Assembly (NCBI GenBank): GCA_028823185.1
Contig: JAPKBY010000115.1
Coordinates: 1-6,086, forward strand
Direction: 5' to 3'
Origin: Planctomycetota bacterium
GTDB taxonomy: Bacteria > Planctomycetota > UBA1135 > GCA-002686595
Length of the DNA: 6,086 nt
Of the stretch, positions 1 through 5,092 are shown piece by piece (within the stretch, counting starts at the first letter, position 1; every line of letters begins with the position of its first letter). The notes under the pieces are model-generated. The model worked only from the letters and a program-made list of their open reading frames with translations, did not search any database and was not told the DNA's origin. The position numbers and the translations under genes were made by a program.

Positions 1-80
1 CTCATCCTCTTCTCGGCTGTTATCCAAGCCATGGCGGCCACGAGACCGAAGAGCAGGAGCCAGCCGACGAGGACCCGCAC
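1..80 (-). CDS. N-terminus of an unidentified membrane or secreted protein (partial)
   Basis: A GTG start at 80-78 opens a frame that stays open to the left edge of the window (26 codons plus 2 nt), so the 3' part is missing. The translation is MRVLVGWLLLFGLVAAMAWI followed by TAEKRM. It has a short basic start and about 18 hydrophobic residues, which fits a signal peptide or a single N-terminal membrane anchor, and then turns charged. The start lies 4 bp after the secDF stop codon, and an AAAGG (+ strand 90-94) sits 9 nt upstream inside the secDF tail, so translation is probably coupled to secDF. The downstream product cannot be named from 26 residues. The frame, the spacing and the hydrophobic profile support a real gene. 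A chance open frame is possible because the stretch is short. Confidence 0.6.
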   Translation of the reverse strand, partial: MRVLVGWLLLFGLVAAMAWITAEKRM

Positions 81-84
81 TAGC

Positions 85-3036
85 TCAGGCCTTTACCTCT
101 GCGACTGCGTTTCGCGCGGCAGCCCTCTCCTCAAGGAAGAGGAAGACCGGGCTAGCGACGAAGATCGAAGAGTAGGTGCCGACCAAGACGCCGATGATGA
201 GCGCGAAGGCAAAGCTCTCTAGCACGCTGCCGCTGCCGAGGTTAAACACGAAGAGCAGCGTGACGGTCAACAGCGTAGTGGCCGAGGTGAGGACTGTCCT
301 TGAGAGGGTCTGGTTGATGGAGATGTTGAGGACCTCCGTCAGGCTGCCTTTCAAACGTGGACGGTTCTCACGGATGCGGTCAAAGAGCACGATCGTATCG
401 TTCAGTGAGTAACCGATGATCGTCAAGAATGCAGCGATCATCGGTAGGCTGATCTCTGTTCCGAGGATGTCTAACTTGATGCAGACAGCGAGGACGCCGA
501 GAGTGATTAAGACGTCGTGCACAAGGGCAGCGACAGCGGCGAAGCCATAGCTGTACTCAGCGAAGCGCGCTCGGATGTAGAGCACGATGGCGAAGAGGCT
601 GACGATGATGGCGATGATGGCCTTGTCTCGAAGTTCTCCGACAACCTGAGCTCCCACACTGGACTTCTCAGGGATCGCGATGGCGAGCCGCATCGGCTCA
701 CCAACAGAGTCTGCGGTGTCTCGGAAGAGGCCTTCGATGAGCGCCACGATGGAGTCGGCGCTGTCACTCGGACCGGCAGTCGCGGTGAAAGCATAGGCTC
801 CCACGCTGCCCTCTTTGGCGCTGACCATGAGGTCACTGAAGCTCCCCTCTGCGAGGGTCGCTTCGATGTCAGCAGCGCTGTGCCCTGCTTCGAGCCGGAG
901 GGTGCCTGCGACGGCGCCCTCGCTGATGGTGGCTACCACTGGGGCTTTCAAGAGCACGCTGGCGAGCGCCTCTTTGATCTGGGCTTCGCCTGCGTCTCCG
1001 GAGCCGAGGTTAGCGTCCTTCTCACCTTCACCTTTGAAGGTGATACGGAACTTATCAAAGCCCGTGCTGCTGTCACCGCTCGCTAGGATCGGCTTGACCT
1101 CAGCAGAGTCGCCGATCACTCCAGCGATGCCGCCGATGAGCCCCCGGATAGTCTCTGTAGACTGAGGCGCCTCTGTGCGCGCTGTGACAGTGAAGCCGCC
1201 GAGGAAGTCGATGGAGAGCTTCTTATTCGTCGGGAGTGAGGAGAAGAGCAAGACCCCGCCAATGATGAGGACCGCAGAGGCGGTGAGCGCTGCTTTGCTC
1301 TTGCTGAGGAAGGCGATCTTCGTGTCATGGATCAACCTCATCATGCTGAAGGATTGCAGGCCACGTTCCAATTGGAAGTGGACGAGCACGCGTGTGAGGA
1401 CGAGCGCAGCGAACATCGAGGTGAGGATTCCGACGCTGAGGGTCGTGGCGAAGCCTCGCACAGGGCCGGTTCCGACCTTGTAGAGGATCCCAGCTGTGAT
1501 CAGAGTCGTCAGGTTGGCGTCAACGATCGTGATCAGCGCGCGATTGAAGCCATTCGTGGCAGCCTCTCTGGCTTTGCGCCCTCGCAAGACCTCTTCACGT
1601 ATTCGCTCAAAGATCAGGATGTTGGCATCAACTGCCATGCCGACCGTCAGGATGATTCCGGCGACGCCGGGCAAGGTGAGGGTGGCCTGAAGGAAGGCCA
1701 TCGCTCCCATGAGCAAGACGAGGTTGCAGATCAGGCTGATGGCTGCGAGCACACCGAGGCGACGGTAGTAGATCATCATGAAGATGAGCACAGCGATCAG
1801 GCCGACGAGGGCTGAGAGCGCGCCAGTCTTGACGAACTCTTCACCAAGGGTCGCGCCAACGCGCTCCTCGTGTTCGAGGACGGGCTTGATTCGCAGCGAT
1901 CCAGAGCGGAGCACCTGGACGAGCTCGGAGACCTCTTCTGTGGTGAAGCCGCCATCACCGCCTTCGATGATCGCATCCCCGAAGAGGGGAGCGCGCAGCA
2001 CGGGGTCGGTCACGACCTCTCCGTTCAAGACGATCGCCATCTGCTCGTTAATATGCGCGCCGGTGAATTCACCGAAGGCTGCGCTCCTGCTGGTCTTCAT
2101 CGAGAAGGCGACAGCGGGGTAACCGAGCTGGTCTTGTGAGATCCCGACGCTGTCGAGGTCTTCTCCTGTGAAGCGGAATTTGTCCGTCGGGGGTGTGACG
2201 GCTACGAGTCCACGCTCAGAGAGCGGGCCGCGTGCGCCGCCGGGGAGACGTCGGGGGAACCACCTCATGGTCTCCGAGGGGCCGCCATCCGTCGTTGCGA
2301 GGCGGTTGAACTCTCCGAGAGGACGGTTGGGGTTCGCAAGGATCCATGCGTCAACCTTGGCTCGCTCGATCGCGAGGTCTGTGCTTACGCCCAGTTGAGA
2401 GGGGTTGGAGGCGATGTAGAAGGCCAGTTCACCGGGGTTCTCGATCGCGCGTCTAATGGCGTCGACAGAGCGAAGTCGGATGAGGGCTCCAGGCAGATGG
2501 TCTGTAGGAGCTGTGTTCTGATAGCCGCGCGTGAGCGTGCGGAGCTCTTTGCCCTCGCGCGACTCATAGCGGATCAGCTCATCGGAGATTTGAACGACGC
2601 CGCCTGTGGGGGGGAAGATCTTGAGATCTTTCTCGGTGACCTCATCGAGGTTCATCGTGCGCATCGCTGCGGGGAGGCCTCCGCCGAGCGTCGCGCTGGC
2701 TTTGGTCTGTCCCATGCTGGCGGTGCCCGGGATCTCAATGACGACCCGCTCATCACCCTCAGGGCGAATGACCGGCTCTTTGACTCCATCCGGATCAACC
2801 CGTTCACGGATGATCGCGCAGAAGTCTTGGAGGAGTTGGGCTTTGTTGCCCAACTCGAACTCTGAGATCTTGCCTTGAGCCGCTGCTTCTTCGAAGTCGA
2901 AGCGGTAAACCATCCGCGTGCCACCCTGCAAATCGAGCCCTAAACGGAAGGGCTTCTCCGGTACCACGAGGCAGGAGATTGCAGCGAGCAGGAAGACGAC
3001 GATCCAGAAGACCTTCCGGCCGACGTTTTCGATCAT
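85..3036 (-). CDS. secDF: SecD-SecF fusion protein, Sec translocon accessory motor
   Basis: Inner-membrane SecDF uses the proton gradient to help SecYEG/SecA complete protein export. Numbering is from ATG 3036 (983 aa). There are twelve membrane segments in two sets of six: about 9-25, 404-424, 427-449, 454-476, 500-522 and 528-553 (SecD half), then 581-600, 803-822, 828-853, 860-885, 908-932 and 937-966 (SecF half). Signatures are GLDLQGGT at 33-40, GMAVDANILIFERIREE at 466-482 with Asp470, SIDFLGGF at 608-615, GYSLNDTIVLFDRIREN at 875-891 with Asp880, and LSRTVLTSAT at 911-920 with Arg913. The two Asp and the Arg match residues known to matter for proton coupling. The SecD P1 domain carries an insertion of about 85 residues (105-190), and the SecF periplasmic region (617-800) is much longer than in E. 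coli. An in-frame GTG at 3093 would add 19 basic residues. I prefer the ATG because the hydrophobic helix follows it directly and the GTG lies in a hairpin. The gene follows rplS on the same strand. Confidence 0.96.
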   Translation of the reverse strand: MIENVGRKVFWIVVFLLAAISCLVVPEKPFRLGLDLQGGTRMVYRFDFEEAAAQGKISEFELGNKAQLLQDFCAIIRERVDPDGVKEPVIRPEGDERVVIEIPGTASMGQTKASATLGGGLPAAMRTMNLDEVTEKDLKIFPPTGGVVQISDELIRYESREGKELRTLTRGYQNTAPTDHLPGALIRLRSVDAIRRAIENPGELAFYIASNPSQLGVSTDLAIERAKVDAWILANPNRPLGEFNRLATTDGGPSETMRWFPRRLPGGARGPLSERGLVAVTPPTDKFRFTGEDLDSVGISQDQLGYPAVAFSMKTSRSAAFGEFTGAHINEQMAIVLNGEVVTDPVLRAPLFGDAIIEGGDGGFTTEEVSELVQVLRSGSLRIKPVLEHEERVGATLGEEFVKTGALSALVGLIAVLIFMMIYYRRLGVLAAISLICNLVLLMGAMAFLQATLTLPGVAGIILTVGMAVDANILIFERIREEVLRGRKAREAATNGFNRALITIVDANLTTLITAGILYKVGTGPVRGFATTLSVGILTSMFAALVLTRVLVHFQLERGLQSFSMMRLIHDTKIAFLSKSKAALTASAVLIIGGVLLFSSLPTNKKLSIDFLGGFTVTARTEAPQSTETIRGLIGGIAGVIGDSAEVKPILASGDSSTGFDKFRITFKGEGEKDANLGSGDAGEAQIKEALASVLLKAPVVATISEGAVAGTLRLEAGHSAADIEATLAEGSFSDLMVSAKEGSVGAYAFTATAGPSDSADSIVALIEGLFRDTADSVGEPMRLAIAIPEKSSVGAQVVGELRDKAIIAIIVSLFAIVLYIRARFAEYSYGFAAVAALVHDVLITLGVLAVCIKLDILGTEISLPMIAAFLTIIGYSLNDTIVLFDRIRENRPRLKGSLTEVLNISINQTLSRTVLTSATTLLTVTLLFVFNLGSGSVLESFAFALIIGVLVGTYSSIFVASPVFLFLEERAAARNAVAEVKA

Positions 3037-3084
3037 GGGGAGAAGCCGGCCAGACCGGCGGGAGAGAGTTTGTGAGTGCAGGTT

Positions 3085-3102
3085 CGCCGCCACGAGGCGG
3101 CG
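3085..3102. repeat. GC-rich hairpin over the alternative secDF GTG start
   Basis: A perfect 7-bp inverted repeat, CGCCGCC (3085-3091) and GGCGGCG (3096-3102), has a 4-nt loop. In the secDF mRNA the upstream GTG (3093-3091) would lie across the loop and the 3' arm. No T-run follows on either strand, so it is not a canonical intrinsic terminator. It could hide the GTG or act as a leader structure. A weaker 5-bp inverted repeat (GCCGG/CCGGC, 3045-3059) lies between it and the ATG at 3036. Confidence 0.6.
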
Positions 3103-3166
3103 TCCCTAGGACAGAGAATGATGAATGGAGAGAGGGGGCTGTGCGAGAAAGAAGTGGAGGCCTTGT

Positions 3167-3194
3167 TTCATAACTCTACAGCTGGGATGGGCAA
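3167..3194 (-). promoter_or_regulatory. Candidate sigma70-like promoter for secDF
   Basis: Reading the minus strand in the 127-bp rplS-secDF gap, TTGCCC (3194-3189) and TATGAA (3172-3167) are separated by 16 bp. Each hexamer matches the sigma70 consensus at four of six positions. Transcription would start near 3160 and give a leader of about 120 nt to the ATG at 3036. secDF may instead, or also, be read through from trmD-rplS, since no terminator is visible in the gap. This is a motif match only. Confidence 0.3.
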
Positions 3195-3220
3195 GTAGCC
3201 CTGTTGTGCTTTGAAGGCTC

Positions 3221-3634
3221 TTAGGAGTCCTTCGAGGCGGCGATAGCTGCGCGACGTGCCTTCTCGGCATTACGCTCGCTACGCACCTTGTCACCCACAA
3301 GCTCTTTGACGCGGGTCTTCTTGCCTATGCGATCGCGTAGGTAGAAGAGCTTGGCGCGGCGAACATTACCCCTGCGGGTGATGACGACGTCCTGTACGCG
3401 GGGGTTGTGAAGGGGGAAAATCCTCTCTACGCCTTCGCCCTGCACGATTCGACGCACGCAGATGTTCTTGCGTATACCTCGACCGGAGACGGAGATGATC
3501 GTTCCAGAGTAGATCTGGACCCTCTCCTTTTCGCCCTCTCGGATGAGGTAGTGGACCTCAACAGTGTCCCCGGAGTGGAGGGGAGGGAGTTCCTTTTTGC
3601 CGAGCTCGCGCTCGAGGGTGTCGATTAGGTTCAT
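3221..3634 (-). CDS. rplS: 50S ribosomal protein L19
   Basis: L19 is a structural protein of the large ribosomal subunit at the 30S-50S interface. The 137-aa product matches the family along its core: GDTVEVHYLIREGEKERVQ at 22-40, the IYSGTIISVSGRGI strand region at 41-54, GEGVERIFPLHNP at 67-79, and the basic RRGNVRRAKLFYLRDRIGKK at 87-106. E. coli L19 is about 115 residues. This one continues from about 115 to 137 with a charged, Ala/Arg/Lys-rich tail, probably a helix. The ATG at 3634-3632 gives the canonical short N-terminal helix (MNLIDTLERELGK). No Shine-Dalgarno is visible; the start is preceded by pyrimidine-rich TCTCTCCCCT. It lies 38 bp downstream of trmD, the usual partner of rplS, and is almost certainly cotranscribed with it. 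Confidence 0.97.
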   Translation of the reverse strand: MNLIDTLERELGKKELPPLHSGDTVEVHYLIREGEKERVQIYSGTIISVSGRGIRKNICVRRIVQGEGVERIFPLHNPRVQDVVITRRGNVRRAKLFYLRDRIGKKTRVKELVGDKVRSERNAEKARRAAIAASKDS

Positions 3635-3672
3635 AGGGGAGAGACGCTGATAGCGCCGGGGTAGATTCAGTT

Positions 3673-4362
3673 TTAGTTATCGGAGTCTGCGAGATCTGGG
3701 CGTCGTTCGCGCGTTCTTTGTTGCGCCTCTTTAGCCCGCCACTCGCGGATGGATTTATGATTGCCGGAGAACAGCACCTCGGGGACCTCACGACCGCGCC
3801 AATTACGTGGACGCGTGAAGTGGGGGTGATCGAGGCCACCGCCTTCTTGAAAGGAGTCTTCTATCGCTGACCTGTTGTCTCCCAAGACGCCGGGGATCAG
3901 CCGCACTGCGGCTTCTGTGATCGCTAAGGCGCCGAGTTCACCGCCGGAGAGGACATAGTCGCCAAGGGATATGGTCTCAAAGCCTAGCTCGTCGAGCAGG
4001 CGTTGGTCATAGCCCTCGTAGCGTCCACATAAGAGTAGGACGCGCTCGTCTTTGGAAAGCTCTTCAGCCATTGATTGGCGAAAGGGCTTACCTGCAGGAC
4101 AGAGCGCGAGCTTCCTAAATGTGCCGTGCTCTTGTTCGAGCCACTCGATACAAGCCGCGATGGGCTCAGGACGTAGGACCATTCCAGGGCCGCCACCAAA
4201 AGGGCGATCGTCCACAGTCCGGTGTCGGTCGCGAGCGAAGTCGCGAAAGTTCACACACTGGTAGCGGGCGAGGCCTTTTTCTTGGGCAATACCTAAGATG
4301 CTGGCTCCCAGATAGGGCTCCACGGCGTCGGGAAACAGGGTCAGGATGGCAAAGAGCGTCAC
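3673..4362 (-). CDS. trmD: tRNA (guanine37-N1)-methyltransferase
   Basis: TrmD is a cytosolic SPOUT methyltransferase that transfers methyl from S-adenosylmethionine to N1 of G37 in tRNAs with G36 (Leu, Pro and Arg isoacceptors) and so prevents +1 frameshifting. It works as a homodimer with a trefoil-knot SAM site. The 229-aa product is slightly shorter than many relatives (about 240-250). Visible motifs are ILTLFPDAVEPYL at 6-18, DDRPFGGGPGMV at 51-62, LCPAGKPF at 87-94, GRYEGYDQR at 113-121, GDYVLSGGELGA at 134-145 and LDHPHFTRP at 177-185. Asp178 in the last is the likely catalytic Asp (Asp169 in H. influenzae numbering). The C-terminal helical domain contains SGNHKSIREWR at 199-209. The start is GTG (4362-4360) with GGTGA four bases upstream, and the next residues match the family N-terminus. 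It is the first gene of the trmD-rplS-secDF block. The usual upstream rpsP-rimM are absent here. Confidence 0.97.
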   Translation of the reverse strand: MTLFAILTLFPDAVEPYLGASILGIAQEKGLARYQCVNFRDFARDRHRTVDDRPFGGGPGMVLRPEPIAACIEWLEQEHGTFRKLALCPAGKPFRQSMAEELSKDERVLLLCGRYEGYDQRLLDELGFETISLGDYVLSGGELGALAITEAAVRLIPGVLGDNRSAIEDSFQEGGGLDHPHFTRPRNWRGREVPEVLFSGNHKSIREWRAKEAQQRTRERRPDLADSDN

Positions 4363-4386
4363 TTACTCACCGGAAATCGGCCTAAG

Positions 4387-4416
4387 AGGGTAGACGGCAT
4401 GGGGGTGGGGCGTCAA
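4387..4416 (-). promoter_or_regulatory. Candidate sigma70-like promoter for trmD
   Basis: On the minus strand TTGACG (4416-4411) matches the -35 consensus at five of six positions. It is followed after 18 bp by TACCCT (4392-4387), a weak -10. Transcription would start near 4380, giving a leader of about 18 nt before the GTG. It is the best -35 in the 97-bp trmD/ribE divergent region, and a promoter is required there because trmD has no upstream gene on its strand. The weak -10 limits confidence. Confidence 0.4.
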
Positions 4417-4425
4417 GCATGGGGG
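4397..4425. repeat. Two direct copies of GCATGGGGG, 20 bp apart
   Basis: GCATGGGGG occurs at 4397-4405 and 4417-4425, start-to-start distance exactly 20 bp, which is close to two helical turns. One copy falls in the spacer of the candidate trmD promoter and the other abuts its -35 box. Same-face spacing over a promoter suits a dimeric or tandem operator. The repeat is seen directly; the regulatory role is inferred. Confidence 0.5.
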
Positions 4426-4428
4426 CGC

Positions 4429-4449
4429 GCTCCCTGAATGATCTGGAGC
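4429..4449 (+). promoter_or_regulatory. ribE ribosome-binding site inside a small inverted repeat
   Basis: GGAG at 4445-4448 is the only Shine-Dalgarno-like stretch before the ribE ATG and lies 11 nt from it, a little far. It forms part of GGAGC (4445-4449), which is complementary to GCTCC (4429-4433) across an 11-nt loop, so a transcript beginning upstream could partly mask its own SD. There is no sign of an FMN riboswitch: the space is too short and the conserved element is absent. Confidence 0.35.
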
Positions 4450-4459
4450 AGATGTCATC

Positions 4460-5092
4460 ATGTTCACAGGAATCATAGAGCTTCGAGCCAACATTCTGAG
4501 CACAGAAGCTCAGGGAACCGGTCTAAGAATGTGCCTTGAGGCCCCTTCGGAGGCCTGGGACGTAGTTTTGGGTGAGAGTGTGGCTGTAAGCGGTGCCTGT
4601 CTCTCCATCGCTGAGATTCTTAGTCCAGCGGGGGAGCCTCAGTCGATCGGCGGTAAAGGCAGCCGCCTGGCCTTCGATCTGACGGCCGAGACGATGGAGC
4701 GGACTTGGTTTGATGAGCTCGCGCAGGGGAGCGTTGTGAATTTAGAGCGCTCATTAAAGATCGGCGATCGACTCGATGGTCACTTGGTCTCAGGGCATGT
4801 CGACGCTGTTGGAGAGATCGTTGAGATCAGCGAGTCAGGCGATGGCGGACGTCGCATCCGCTTCAAGGTCCCCGCTGATTTTGAGCGCTGGCTCGTCGAC
4901 AAAGGTTCGGTTTGTATCGACGGGACCTCGCTCACTATTTGTGAGCCTAGCGCAGGTTGCTTTGAGGTCGCGGTGATTCCGATCACGCTTGAGATAACGA
5001 ACCTCGGTACAGCTGAGGTCGGACAGCGCGTCAACCTAGAGGCGGACGCGATCGGTAAGTGGGTCGCTCGCCTCTTCCCTGGCGCGAGCTAG
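4460..5092 (+). CDS. ribE: Riboflavin synthase, alpha chain type
   Basis: It catalyses the last step of riboflavin synthesis, the dismutation of two 6,7-dimethyl-8-ribityllumazines to riboflavin and a pyrimidinedione, as a cytosolic homotrimer. The 210-aa product shows the family's two lumazine-binding barrels, about 1-105 and 106-205. The start MFTGIIE is diagnostic. The N-barrel has GESVAVSGACLSI at 38-50 with Ser40 and Cys47. The C-barrel has the GHLVSGHVD motif at 107-115 with His113, KGSVCIDGTSLTIC at 148-161 with Ser157 and Thr159, and Asp196 near the end; these align with E. coli active-site residues Ser41, Cys48, His102, Ser146, Thr148 and Asp185. The N-barrel is slightly divergent: SG replaces the common NG, Ser49 stands where Thr50 is usual, and there is a Gly/Ser-rich loop around 54-68. 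It stands alone on the plus strand, divergent from trmD, with no other rib gene visible. Confidence 0.95.
   Translation: MFTGIIELRANILSTEAQGTGLRMCLEAPSEAWDVVLGESVAVSGACLSIAEILSPAGEPQSIGGKGSRLAFDLTAETMERTWFDELAQGSVVNLERSLKIGDRLDGHLVSGHVDAVGEIVEISESGDGGRRIRFKVPADFERWLVDKGSVCIDGTSLTICEPSAGCFEVAVIPITLEITNLGTAEVGQRVNLEADAIGKWVARLFPGAS

Noticed and set aside
600..621. GATGATGGC tandem repeat
   Set aside because: The short repeat encodes an Ala-Ile-Ile run in a SecF membrane helix, and codon repetition explains it.
517..1086. 189-codon open frame on the plus strand
   Set aside because: It lies entirely antisense to the SecF half of secDF, is rich in Asp/Glu/Gly from the opposing codons, has no recognisable motif, and no promoter or SD was seen.
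1327..1815. 162-codon open frame on the plus strand
   Set aside because: It is antisense to the conserved SecD membrane region. Its His/Glu/Asp-rich composition mirrors hydrophobic codons on the other strand.
2395..2865. 156-codon open frame on the plus strand
   Set aside because: It is antisense to the SecD P1 domain and has no family features. The minus-strand reading carries the conserved motifs.
3085..3102. Intrinsic terminator after rplS
   Set aside because: The stem is strong, but no T-run follows in either direction, and it lies more than 100 bp beyond the rplS stop and next to the secDF start.
4363..4459. FMN riboswitch ahead of ribE
   Set aside because: The 97-bp region is too short once the promoter is allowed for, and the conserved FMN-element sequences are not found.
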